Positions 44,045 to 52,697 of a stretch of DNA of 64,000 nt are shown one piece after another; position 1 is the first letter of the stretch, and every line of letters begins with the position of its first letter. A program made the translations under genes and the position numbers. This DNA comes from JAAUTG01 sp964458705 (GTDB lineage Bacteria; Bacteroidota; Bacteroidia; Chitinophagales; Saprospiraceae): NCBI GenBank assembly GCA_964458705.1, contig CAYWKD010000008.1:1-64000 (forward strand), in the 5' to 3' direction. The notes under the pieces were generated by a model, which was given only the letters and a program-made list of their open reading frames with translations, searched no databases and was not told the DNA's origin.

Positions 44045-46336
44045 TTACTCGTACAAATTTGCTGCATCACTCAAATCATCAGTTGTTAATTGTCCAATTT
44101 GTTCCTGCTTAGGCTCAACTTCTTCTGAACCTACTTTGTCTATCTCTATCGCAATCATTGGAGCAATCACCAAAGCCACAACAGACATCAACTTCAATAA
44201 GATATTGAGTGAAGGTCCAGAGGTGTCCTTGAATGGGTCACCAACTGTATCACCTACTACAGCTGCTTTGTGCGGTTCAGATTTCTTGTAGTATGTTTCT
44301 CCTTGAATATCAACGCCATCCTCGAACATTTTTTTAGCGTTATCCCAAGCACCACCAGCATTGGATTGGAAAATGGCCATCAGTACACCTGCAACGGTTA
44401 CTCCCGCTAGTAGTCCACCCAACATTTCTGCGCCATTAAAACCAAATAAACTTGGTACGAAACCAACAACTACTGGTGTTACTACCGCAATTAGTCCTGG
44501 CAAAACCATTTCACGAATAGATGCACGAGTAGATATTTCTACGCATTTGCTGTATTCTGCTTTTCCTTCTGCTGCGTCAAAAGTTGCTTGGTCTTCTTTA
44601 CTCCAAGTAATAAAGTCTTTGTCCTCATTTTTTTGCATTACACCCAGAGCTGCCTTCAATTCGGGAATATTTTTGAACTGGCGACGTACTTCTTGAATCA
44701 TATCCATTGCTGCACGACCGACCGCATTCATGGCAAGCGCAGAAAACAAGAAGGGCAGCATACCGCCAATCAAAAGCCCTGCCATCACGACTGGCTTAGA
44801 AATATCTATCGAGTTGATGTTAGCAGTCTGCATAAAGGCAGCAAAAAGTGCTAGAGCCGTCAGAGCAGCCGAACCAATTGCAAATCCTTTACCAATAGCA
44901 GCCGTTGTGTTACCTACGGCATCCAACTTGTCTGTGCGCTCACGCACTTCTTTTGGTAAGTCTGCCATTTCCGCAATACCTCCTGCATTATCTGAAATAG
45001 GTCCGTAGGCATCTACTGCTAGTTGAATCCCTGTGTTAGAGAGCATACCAACTGCTGCAATTGCAATGCCGTATAAACCTGCCATAGCGTCTGCACCTAT
45101 AATGGCAGCCGCTAGAATGAGGATTGGGATAGCCGTAGAAATCATACCAACGCCTAGGCCAGCGATGATGTTGGTTGCCGCACCTGTTATGGATTGATTT
45201 ACGATTGATTTGACGGGTTTTGTGCCGAACCCTGTGTAGTATTCCGTTACTAAGCCGATCAATAGACCTGCCGCTAGACCGAAGATTACTGCCCAAAATA
45301 CGCCCATTGAGCCATAAGTCTTGCCAGCAAAAGTCCATGTTTCTGGCAGCATAAATTGTGTAATAAGATAAGTGGCTGCCAGCATCAAGCCAGCAGAAAG
45401 GAATTCTCCTCTATTCAATGCTGATTGAGGATTGCCGCCTTCTTTCACTTTTACAAAAAACGTACCTAAAATGGAAGTAATAATACCGACGGAAGCAAGA
45501 GCCAGAGGTAGCAAAACGGCATTTAGACCATTAAATTCATTAGTTGCTTCAAAGCCGCTCATGCCGATAAATGCAGCGCCTAGTACCATGGTACCGATGA
45601 TTGAACCAACATAGCTTTCGAATAAATCAGCACCCATACCTGCTACGTCACCGACGTTATCGCCTACATTGTCAGCAATAGTTGCGGGATTCAAGGGGTG
45701 ATCCTCCGGAATACCAGCTTCTACTTTACCGACTAGGTCTGCTCCCACATCAGCGGCTTTGGTGTAAATACCGCCACCTACACGCGCAAATAAAGCAATA
45801 GAAGATGCCCCAAAAGAAAAGCCTGTCAATACAGTGATTACTCTATTGATGTCCCAGCCCGTTGTGGTTTGATAGGTTAGGAATAAGCCACCCAATCCGA
45901 GTAAACCAAGTCCTACTACACCCAGCCCCATCACCGAACCACCAGCAAATGCTACCTCTAGTGCTTTACCCAAGCCAGTTCTAGCGGCATTAGTGGTGCG
46001 GACATTGGCTTTTGTTGCAACACGCATTCCTATGAATCCGGCTAATGCAGAACAAACAGCGCCTAAGATGAAGGAAAATGCAATAAGTGGTGAGCTGTCT
46101 TCTGCATTTGCTGTGAAGCCCAATAGTATAGCTACTGCTGCTACAAAGATGGCAAGCACTTTGTATTCTGCTTTTAAAAATGCCATTGCTCCTTCTGCAA
46201 TTGCTGCTGCAATTTTGCCCATTTTTTCAGAGCCTACTTCTTGTTTGGATACCCACGAAGATCGAATAAATGTGTAAAGTAATGCCAAGATACCGAACGC
46301 TGGCACCGCCATTGTGATCATTTGACCCATAATCAA
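44045..46336 (-). CDS. hppA: Membrane pyrophosphatase, K+-dependent type
   Basis: This 763-residue pump couples hydrolysis of pyrophosphate to export of H+ or Na+. The active-site loops are clear: GGGIYTKAADVGADLVGKVE, DNVGDNVGDVAGMGADLFES, and NAGGAWDNAKK with DTVGDPFKDTSGPS near the C-terminus. The motif GNTTAA carries Ala where K+-independent enzymes have Lys, so potassium dependence is expected. Whether it moves Na+ or H+ cannot be settled from what I can see. Sixteen membrane segments are expected from the length. It has its own promoter and terminator. Confidence 0.95.
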   Translation of the reverse strand: MIMGQMITMAVPAFGILALLYTFIRSSWVSKQEVGSEKMGKIAAAIAEGAMAFLKAEYKVLAIFVAAVAILLGFTANAEDSSPLIAFSFILGAVCSALAGFIGMRVATKANVRTTNAARTGLGKALEVAFAGGSVMGLGVVGLGLLGLGGLFLTYQTTTGWDINRVITVLTGFSFGASSIALFARVGGGIYTKAADVGADLVGKVEAGIPEDHPLNPATIADNVGDNVGDVAGMGADLFESYVGSIIGTMVLGAAFIGMSGFEATNEFNGLNAVLLPLALASVGIITSILGTFFVKVKEGGNPQSALNRGEFLSAGLMLAATYLITQFMLPETWTFAGKTYGSMGVFWAVIFGLAAGLLIGLVTEYYTGFGTKPVKSIVNQSITGAATNIIAGLGVGMISTAIPILILAAAIIGADAMAGLYGIAIAAVGMLSNTGIQLAVDAYGPISDNAGGIAEMADLPKEVRERTDKLDAVGNTTAAIGKGFAIGSAALTALALFAAFMQTANINSIDISKPVVMAGLLIGGMLPFLFSALAMNAVGRAAMDMIQEVRRQFKNIPELKAALGVMQKNEDKDFITWSKEDQATFDAAEGKAEYSKCVEISTRASIREMVLPGLIAVVTPVVVGFVPSLFGFNGAEMLGGLLAGVTVAGVLMAIFQSNAGGAWDNAKKMFEDGVDIQGETYYKKSEPHKAAVVGDTVGDPFKDTSGPSLNILLKLMSVVALVIAPMIAIEIDKVGSEEVEPKQEQIGQLTTDDLSDAANLYE

Positions 46337-46477
46337 TGTTTTGTTTGTTAAGTTTTAGGTGGTGTGAATTGTAAGTTTAGCAGTAAAACCAAGACTTCTA
46401 AAATCTATTACTTGCTCAAAATCAGGCAACTCACTCCAATTTAGCTAATATATTCGCTTTCATTAAATAACGACGGG

Positions 46478-46508
46478 CAAAAGTACATGAAATTTGTATT
46501 CTGAACAA
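46478..46508 (-). promoter_or_regulatory. hppA promoter (TTG-N20-TACTTTTG)
   Basis: On the minus strand TTG (46506-46508) and TACTTTTG (46478-46485) are 20 bases apart. The predicted leader to ATG 46336 is about 135 bases. Confidence 0.75.
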
Positions 46509-46570
46509 CTATTCTTAGCGGTAGGCAATATTGATGTGCTATAAAACAAGATATTCAATAATATTGAAGG

Positions 46571-48484
46571 TTAAAATTCGTATTCTTCTAGTTCTAATTG
46601 AGCCATTTCCCATGCTTCTATTGCCTCTTCTAGTTTCTTTTTCAAATTGCCGTGTTTTTTCATGGTTTCCTCTGCTTCGGGTTTCTCATAAAAACTAGGA
46701 TCAGCCATTTTTACTTCTAGTTTTTCAATCTTAGTTTCAAGGTGCTCTACTTCTTTCTCCGCCTTAGAAATGGCGCGGTTTAAGCGTTTTCGATCTTCAA
46801 AACTCAGCTCTTGCTTAGGTGTACCATTAACACTCGTACCATTTTTTGAGGCTATTTCTACGGAGCGCATATCATCTAAGGCACGTTTTTCAAGAAAATA
46901 ATTGACATCCCCTAGATAGCTGTGCAGTTGCTGATCTCTGAATTCTATGGTGCGATCTGTCAGTCCTGCCAAAAAATCCCGATCGTGCGATACGACAATC
47001 ATAGTGCCGTCGTAATCTATCAATGCTTGCTTAAGCACTTCTTTGGAGATCATATCCAAGTGGTTAGTCGGCTCATCCAATACCAACAAGTTAAATGGAC
47101 GCAATAGTAAACAAGCCAATGCCAATCTGGCGCGCTCGCCACCTGAAAGCACGGATACTTTCTTATCCACATCTTCACCACTAAATAGAAACGCTCCTAA
47201 GATATTGCGAAGCGAAGTCCTCATTTCAGCAGGGGAGTGATTTTCCATTGTTTCTAAAAGCGTTAAATTGGGGTGTAGTGCATCGGATTGATTTTGAGCA
47301 TAATATCCGATTTCGACATTATGGCCTAGATCAATATCGCCTTTGGTTGCAGTGATATTTCGTATGATAATTTTTGCTAATGTCGATTTACCTTGTCCAT
47401 TCTGCCCTACAAAAGCGACCCGTTCACCACGTTCTAGCTTGACATCCACGCCATTAAGCACCAGTAAATTGCCGTATTGCTTCACTACATTCTTTCCTTC
47501 CACCACGATTTGTCCCGATCTCGGGGCAGGTGGAAATCTCAGATTCATTGCTTGTATGTCTTCTTCGTCCACCTCAATACGTTCCATTTTATCCAATTGC
47601 TTTTGCATGGATTGTGCCATTTTGGTTTTGGTGGCTTTTGCCATGAAGCGGTTGATGGTACGCTCTCGCTGTGCGATTACTTTTTGTTGGTTTTCGTAGG
47701 ATGCCATCATTTTTTCTCGTCGCTCTGCACGCAACTCCACGAATTTGCTGTAGGAAGCCTTGTAGTCGTAGAGTTTACCAAGTTCAATTTCGACGGTGCG
47801 TTTGCTGACATTATCCAAAAATTCTTTATCGTGAGAAATCGTTACAACAGCTCCTGTATAAGTCTTTAAAAATTTTTCCAGCCAGATGATAGATTCAATA
47901 TCTAAGTGGTTGGTGGGCTCATCCAGTAGTAGGTAATCGGGTTGTTGCAACAGCATTTTTGCTAGTTCAATTCGCATTTGCCATCCTCCGCTAAACTCAT
48001 CCGTGAGTCGAGCAAAATCTCTTTGCTTAAATCCTAGCCCTTTCAGCACCTTTTCGGCTGCCGCTTCCATTGCCTCGCCACCCATCATCTGAAAGCGGTC
48101 ATTCAATTCCGCAAATTCATTCAATAGATCTGTATATCCTTCACTTTCGTAATCGGTGCGAGTAGCAATTTCATCATTCAGCGCTTCGATGCGCTTTTCT
48201 ACTTTTTTTAGATGATCGAAGGCGGTTAGCGTCTCCTCCATTACAGTTTTGCCTTTGGGTACATTCATTTCTTGATGCAAAAAGCCTAGGGTGCTTTCTG
48301 TTGGTCGAGTAACATTGCCTTTTTGAGGTGGGTTATACCCAGCAATAATTTTGATGAGCGTTGATTTTCCAGCACCATTTCTTCCTACTAAACCTACTTT
48401 TTCTCCTGGCTTAATCACTAAGTTTATATTGTCAAGTAGTATGCGTTCCCCGTATTGAATATATATATTGGATGCTGTAATCAT
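46571..48484 (-). CDS. ABC-F family ATPase
   Basis: This 637-residue soluble protein has two ABC domains and no membrane segments. The first has GRNGAGKST, FSGGWQMR and LLLDEPTNHLD; the second has GQNGQGKST, LSGGERARLALA and LVLDEPTNHLD. A charged linker with an arm (KMMASYENQQKVIAQRERTINRF) lies between them, and a C-terminal coiled coil (about 560-637) resembles Uup. ABC-F proteins act on the ribosome to relieve stalling or in antibiotic protection. The housekeeping Uup/YheS-like role is more likely here, as no resistance context is present. The start follows a well-matched promoter at 48609-48637. Confidence 0.94.
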   Translation of the reverse strand: MITASNIYIQYGERILLDNINLVIKPGEKVGLVGRNGAGKSTLIKIIAGYNPPQKGNVTRPTESTLGFLHQEMNVPKGKTVMEETLTAFDHLKKVEKRIEALNDEIATRTDYESEGYTDLLNEFAELNDRFQMMGGEAMEAAAEKVLKGLGFKQRDFARLTDEFSGGWQMRIELAKMLLQQPDYLLLDEPTNHLDIESIIWLEKFLKTYTGAVVTISHDKEFLDNVSKRTVEIELGKLYDYKASYSKFVELRAERREKMMASYENQQKVIAQRERTINRFMAKATKTKMAQSMQKQLDKMERIEVDEEDIQAMNLRFPPAPRSGQIVVEGKNVVKQYGNLLVLNGVDVKLERGERVAFVGQNGQGKSTLAKIIIRNITATKGDIDLGHNVEIGYYAQNQSDALHPNLTLLETMENHSPAEMRTSLRNILGAFLFSGEDVDKKVSVLSGGERARLALACLLLRPFNLLVLDEPTNHLDMISKEVLKQALIDYDGTMIVVSHDRDFLAGLTDRTIEFRDQQLHSYLGDVNYFLEKRALDDMRSVEIASKNGTSVNGTPKQELSFEDRKRLNRAISKAEKEVEHLETKIEKLEVKMADPSFYEKPEAEETMKKHGNLKKKLEEAIEAWEMAQLELEEYEF

Positions 48485-48540
48485 CTTATAAAGTAATTTT
48501 TAAATAGCACTTAAATTAACAATTTGAATCATTAGCTTAG

Positions 48541-48548
48541 CAAAGTTA
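48541..48548 (-). promoter_or_regulatory. Second possible -7 box before the ABC-F gene
   Basis: TAACTTTG on the minus strand matches TAnnTTTG and would give a leader of about 50 bases. It lacks a spaced TTG. Confidence 0.35.
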
Positions 48549-48608
48549 AGCAAGCTATGAGGGAAAAGTATAAATTTACCAACAGTTTTGATGTATTGAC
48601 CTTTAAAG

Positions 48609-48637
48609 CAAAGATAAATGGGAAGATTCTTAATCAA
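48609..48637 (-). promoter_or_regulatory. ABC-F promoter (TTG-N18-TATCTTTG)
   Basis: On the minus strand TTG (48635-48637) and TATCTTTG (48609-48616) are 18 bases apart. The leader to ATG 48484 would be about 118 bases, long enough for regulation, but no attenuator peptide was recognised. Confidence 0.7.
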
Positions 48638-48661
48638 TTGGTAACCTTGTTAGAATGCAGG

Positions 48662-49531
48662 TTATTTATTTCCAAAAGGGAAAGTCAAACTTAGCCAAGG
48701 AATAGCAACGAAAACGTCTATTTCTGAACCTATTGGTAGTATTCCTCCATAATCAATTGCCAAGTTTTTTCCTTCAAACCTTCCGCCAGCAGAAAGCAGC
48801 ACGAATGGCGAGTCTCCTGTTCCTATAATGTAGTTTTCTGTTACAAAGTAACCCTTCTTTCCAACTCTGTAGATGCCCCCTAGCATAATAGTTGGCGATA
48901 CTGCCCAGTCGCCATCAGCATACCCATAACCTATCCCAGTAGTGAAATTCCGATCTTTTGAACCAAAAGTAGAAGTGCCATAAGCGATGCCAAAACCAGT
49001 TTCTTCTCCAATTACCGTAGCAAACAGACCACCTACTCCTAAGTTAACTTTCTCTTTTTTTATGGGAATGGATGCTTTAGGTGTAATCCAAACGGGAGTA
49101 GGTACACCACCAAATAGAAATAGCGGTATGATGCCACCTCCCATCGAAAAATGATCGGTTACTCCTATACTTATTTGGTTGTAGAATATCCATGAGTTCT
49201 GATAATAGCCCTCTCCCTTTTTTAAATTGTAGGCATTGGGGCTAAAAAAGTAGCGAGTGAAGTGTTGGCTTTCTTCCCACAGCACTCCCTCCACTATTTT
49301 GCTTCCACTTATCTTTTTTAGATATTTTACGTCGATTTTATTGACGTTAATGATTCCAATGCTTTGCGCCTTGAAGCGAATGCTATCCATACTTTGCTCA
49401 AGTAACTCACCTATGAAAATATTACCATTTTGGAGTTCTAGTTTCCAAAGAGAGAGGCTATCACTTTCTTGTGCTTGAATAGTCGAAAATCCTAGCACTA
49501 TGAGTAAAATAAAGGAAAGTAGATATTTCAT
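48662..49531 (-). CDS. Predicted exported beta-barrel-like protein
   Basis: This 289-residue protein has a signal peptide ending near STIQAQ. Residues 25-90 form a small strand-rich domain (LELQNGNIFIGELLEQSMDSIRFKAQ). The rest consists of alternating strands rich in Gly, Tyr and Phe (ISIGVTDHFSMGGGIIPLFLFG; FTTGIGYGYADGDWAVSPTI) that end in LTFPFG, which suggests an outer-membrane beta barrel. I do not recognise a named family. It lies divergent from fabF and 177 bases before the ABC-F start. Confidence 0.7.
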   Translation of the reverse strand: MKYLLSFILLIVLGFSTIQAQESDSLSLWKLELQNGNIFIGELLEQSMDSIRFKAQSIGIINVNKIDVKYLKKISGSKIVEGVLWEESQHFTRYFFSPNAYNLKKGEGYYQNSWIFYNQISIGVTDHFSMGGGIIPLFLFGGVPTPVWITPKASIPIKKEKVNLGVGGLFATVIGEETGFGIAYGTSTFGSKDRNFTTGIGYGYADGDWAVSPTIMLGGIYRVGKKGYFVTENYIIGTGDSPFVLLSAGGRFEGKNLAIDYGGILPIGSEIDVFVAIPWLSLTFPFGNK

Positions 49532-49737
49532 TTTGATAAAAGGGTTAATTGCTGAAATAAATATAATCTTTCAATAAATGTAACGTATGATTTTTAAAAT
49601 TCAAAAGCGAAAAAGCAGACATTAACTTTCTGAAAAAAGAATTGATATTTTTACTTGGGTAGTCCCTCCAGCTATTCTTGATTCTGCTGATTTATCTCGT
49701 TTTCTATACAAGTTCGATCATTTCATCTAAAGTTTTA

Positions 49738-49745
49738 TATTTTTG
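49738..49745 (+). promoter_or_regulatory. Possible -7 box of fabF
   Basis: TATTTTTG matches TAnnTTTG, with TTC rather than TTG 22 bases upstream (49713-49715). The leader to ATG 49813 is about 62 bases. Confidence 0.45.
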
Positions 49746-49812
49746 TCATCTGAATGAAAATTTATTTCTGTGGATACAGTCTATCAAACATTGCTAAATT
49801 AATGTCTTCTTC

Positions 49813-51060
49813 ATGAAAAGAGTAGTCATAACAGGCGTAGGAGCAATCACGCCGATTGGTAATTCAGCAGAGACTTATTTGAAGGGGCTTCAAGAAGGTG
49901 TAAGTGGAGCTAATCCCATTACTTACTTTGACACTACTGACTTCAAGACAAAGTTTGCTTGCGAGTTGAAAGATATTGAACTGACAGACTATATTCACCG
50001 ACGTGAAATACGACGAATGGATCAGTTTCAAGTATATGCTGTGATTACTTCAGATATGGCAATTGAAGATGCAGGGCTAGATACAGAGCAGTTGGATTTG
50101 GATAGAGTTGGAGTAATCTGGGGTTCTGGTATTGGAGGACTACGCACTTTGGAAGCTGAGGTAGAAAGTTTTGTCAAAGGCGACGGCACACCTCGATACA
50201 ATCCTTTCATGATTCCTAAAATGATTCCTGATTTAGCACCAGGTTTGATTTCTATTAAGTATGGATTCAGAGGTATCAATTATGCTACGGTATCTGCTTG
50301 TGCTTCCGCTACTCATGCTATTGGAACGGCATTCGACTACATACGTTTGGGCAGAAATAATATTATCATCACTGGTGGTTCAGAGGGTGTAGTAACTAAA
50401 GTTGGAGTGGGAGGATTTAATGCCATGAAAGCACTCTCCACTAGAAATGACGATTACAAAACAGCTTCTCGACCATTCGATGCCGATCGTGATGGCTTTG
50501 TACTAGGGGAGGGAAGTGCTACTTTAGTGTTAGAGGAACTAGAACACGCCAAAAAGCGCGGTGCAAAAATATATGGAGAAGTAGTAGGATATGGTGCAAC
50601 TGCAGATGCTCATCACATCACTGCGCCACATCCAGATGGGCTAGGAGCAAATAGTGTAATGCAAATGGCATTGGATGATGCAAAACTCCATACTACAGAT
50701 TTGGACTACATCAATGTACATGGTACTTCTACGCCACTTGGTGATTTAGCTGAAGTGAGAGCTATTCAAAAGCTACTGGGCGATCATGCTTATAATATCA
50801 ATATCAGTTCAACTAAGTCCATGACAGGGCATTTGCTTGGAGCTGCTGGAGCTATTGAAGCATTAGCCTGTGTATTAGCCATTAATCATAAATTTGTACC
50901 TCCAACGATTAATCATTTTACAGATGACCCTGATATTGACCCGAAACTTAATTTAACATTCAACGAAGCCCAAGAACGCAACGTAAGAGTAGCATTGAGC
51001 AACACTTTTGGATTTGGTGGGCATAATGCTTCTTTATTAATAAAAAAATTTGAAGACTAA
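49813..51060 (+). CDS. fabF: Beta-ketoacyl-ACP synthase II
   Basis: This 415-residue enzyme condenses malonyl-ACP with acyl-ACP to lengthen fatty acids. The catalytic Cys163 is in VSACASATHAIG. The two histidines are in VHGTSTPLGD and SMTGHLLGAAGAIE, and Lys occurs in STKSMTGH. The C-terminal LSNTFGFGGHNASLL is typical. In most Bacteroidota acpP lies directly before fabF and rnc behind it. Here rnc follows after 250 bases, but no ACP gene is present in the 280 bases upstream. Confidence 0.95.
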   Translation: MKRVVITGVGAITPIGNSAETYLKGLQEGVSGANPITYFDTTDFKTKFACELKDIELTDYIHRREIRRMDQFQVYAVITSDMAIEDAGLDTEQLDLDRVGVIWGSGIGGLRTLEAEVESFVKGDGTPRYNPFMIPKMIPDLAPGLISIKYGFRGINYATVSACASATHAIGTAFDYIRLGRNNIIITGGSEGVVTKVGVGGFNAMKALSTRNDDYKTASRPFDADRDGFVLGEGSATLVLEELEHAKKRGAKIYGEVVGYGATADAHHITAPHPDGLGANSVMQMALDDAKLHTTDLDYINVHGTSTPLGDLAEVRAIQKLLGDHAYNINISSTKSMTGHLLGAAGAIEALACVLAINHKFVPPTINHFTDDPDIDPKLNLTFNEAQERNVRVALSNTFGFGGHNASLLIKKFED

Positions 51061-51310
51061 TGAGCTTGTTTGATTGGAGTTAAAAACGCAATAGTAACTG
51101 ATAGCGAACTTCACGAACAGCGGGGTTCGCCATCGGATGCCATCATTCAAACTTAACTAGCGAGCTAGTCCTTCAAATACAATTTTAAGCATGCAAGTAA
51201 TACAGCATGACCTGTAATTACCTGTATGGCTTAACGACAGACTGTATTTATTGCTTTCAATGTAAAATATTTACATTGATGTAGGCGTAACATTCAAATT
51301 GCATAGTTGA
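51061..51310. other. Intergenic region between fabF and rnc
   Basis: About 250 bases with a 6-bp inverted pair GCGAAC/GTTCGC (about 51103-51130) and a palindrome GTAATTAC near 51213. No consensus promoter for rnc was seen, so rnc may be read from fabF. Confidence 0.4.
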
Positions 51311-52039
51311 GTGAGTTTTTTATTTAGATTGTACAACTATTATTTTTCTCCTGATAGAGCACTAGTTAGGAGGCTGCGACCGCTTTTAGGGTTTACACCT
51401 ATCAGAATTAGCACCTTTAAATTGGCTTTCTCTCATAAGTCTAATAGCTCAGAGAAAGGCTACGCTGTCCAAAATAATGAGCGCTTGGAGTATTTGGGGG
51501 ATGCTGTTTTGGGTACAATTGTAGCGGAGTATCTGTTTAAAAAATACCCCAATGCCGATGAAGGGTTTTTAACGAAAATGCGTTCCAAAATCGTGAAGCG
51601 AAAATCCCTCAATCAAGTAGGGGACAAGATGGAGTTGGATATACTGCTCAATCATCAAAATCATCTTCGCATTAGTCGATCCATGTTGGGAAATGCAGTA
51701 GAAGCACTAGTGGGAGCGGTTTATTTGGAACAGGGCTACGAAAAGACGAAAAAATTTGTAGTTAAAAAAATTATTCGCAATTATGTAGATATTCACGAAC
51801 TAGAAAGAGTAGATGACAACTATAAAAGTCAATTACTAGAATGGTGTCAGAAGAATGGACAATCCATCAACTATAAACTATTAGCGAGATACAAATATGA
51901 AAAGCGAGATCGTTTTAGAGTTGCAGTAATGGTAGATGGCAATAAAGTAGCAACAGCAGACGACTTCAATAAAAAAAGTGCGGAGCAAACCGCTTCTGAA
52001 AAAGCCATGTACGAGTTGGGTATTATCACAGCAGACTAA
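51311..52039 (+). CDS. rnc: Ribonuclease III
   Basis: This 242-residue enzyme cuts double-stranded RNA during rRNA and mRNA maturation. The catalytic signature NERLEYLGDAVLGTIVAEYL and the second acidic site (NAVEALVGAVYLEQGY) are intact. A C-terminal dsRNA-binding domain starts near DDNYKSQLLEW. The start codon is GTG (51311). The next gene begins 7 bases after the stop, so the two are cotranscribed. Confidence 0.95.
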   Translation: MSFLFRLYNYYFSPDRALVRRLRPLLGFTPIRISTFKLAFSHKSNSSEKGYAVQNNERLEYLGDAVLGTIVAEYLFKKYPNADEGFLTKMRSKIVKRKSLNQVGDKMELDILLNHQNHLRISRSMLGNAVEALVGAVYLEQGYEKTKKFVVKKIIRNYVDIHELERVDDNYKSQLLEWCQKNGQSINYKLLARYKYEKRDRFRVAVMVDGNKVATADDFNKKSAEQTASEKAMYELGIITAD

Positions 52040-52046
52040 GTATTCT

Positions 52047-52457
52047 ATGATTTCACAAGTTGAGTTTTCTTTACAGATGCGCCCGAGAGGCTACCATCTT
52101 ATTACATCAGAAGTACTACAACACCTCCCTGTACTACCCGATCAAGGCGTATTGCACTTATTCATAAAGCATACCTCTGCTGCCCTTACTATTAACGAGA
52201 ATGCCGACCCCGACGTCCGTACTGACTTTGAGCGTATTTTCAATAAAATCGTTCCTGAGAATATTCCTTTTCTTACTCACACCATCGAAGGATCTGATGA
52301 TATGCCTGCTCACATAAAAGCAGCTATGATCGGCTCATCCATTCATATTCCTATTACAAACAGTCAGTTGAATGTAGGAACTTGGCAAGGCATTTATCTT
52401 TGTGAATTTAGAAATTATGGAGGAAGCAGAAAAATAGTAGGCACTATTTATAGTTGA
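52047..52457 (+). CDS. YjbQ family (UPF0047) protein
   Basis: This 136-residue protein matches the YjbQ/UPF0047 family, reported to have weak thiamine-phosphate synthase activity in E. coli. Motifs are LHLFIKHTSAALTINENADP, HTIEGSDDMPAHIKAAMIG and GTWQGIYLCEFR, with conserved His and Asp/Glu residues that may bind metal. I place the start at ATG 52047, seven bases after rnc. The longer frame starting at 51978 would lie inside rnc and has no family similarity in its first 23 residues. Confidence 0.88.
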   Translation: MISQVEFSLQMRPRGYHLITSEVLQHLPVLPDQGVLHLFIKHTSAALTINENADPDVRTDFERIFNKIVPENIPFLTHTIEGSDDMPAHIKAAMIGSSIHIPITNSQLNVGTWQGIYLCEFRNYGGSRKIVGTIYS

Positions 52458-52482
52458 ACTTTTTTCCAAATACTTACCTTTG
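52454..52482 (+). promoter_or_regulatory. gltX upstream promoter P1 (TTG-N18-TACCTTTG)
   Basis: TTG (52454-52456, overlapping the yjbQ stop) and TACCTTTG (52475-52482) are 18 bases apart, matching the consensus. The leader to gltX would be about 210 bases. Confidence 0.7.
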
Positions 52483-52547
52483 TTAAGAGCAGGCAGTGCA
52501 TTAATTAGTGGTAGCTGTTTAGAAGCGAAGATTCCAGAAGTTTAGTA

Positions 52548-52577
52548 TTGCAAAAAGTACCATCTGATCTAGCTTTG
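52548..52577 (+). promoter_or_regulatory. gltX proximal promoter P2 (TTG-N19-TAGCTTTG)
   Basis: TTG (52548-52550) and TAGCTTTG (52570-52577) are 19 bases apart. With P1 this makes a tandem pair. The leader to ATG 52698 is about 115 bases and contains AACTTC-G-GAAGTT and ACAAGT-ATTT-ACTTGT hairpins. Confidence 0.65.
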
Positions 52578-52697
52578 TTTGTATTCACTAAAAGTGAACT
52601 TCGGAAGTTGTTCTAATTAAGCCTGACAAGTATTTACTTGTTATTCAGACATCGAAGTAAATAGTTACAAGCAGCTAAACAATATTGTATTCAACTT

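Noticed and set aside
44361..45008. Several long frames antisense to hppA
   Set aside because: They are opposite a highly conserved pump gene whose Ala/Gly-rich codons leave the other strand open by chance.
51978..52046. Upstream extension of the YjbQ frame into rnc
   Set aside because: The extra residues are a shadow of the rnc reading frame; the ATG at 52047 fits the family start.
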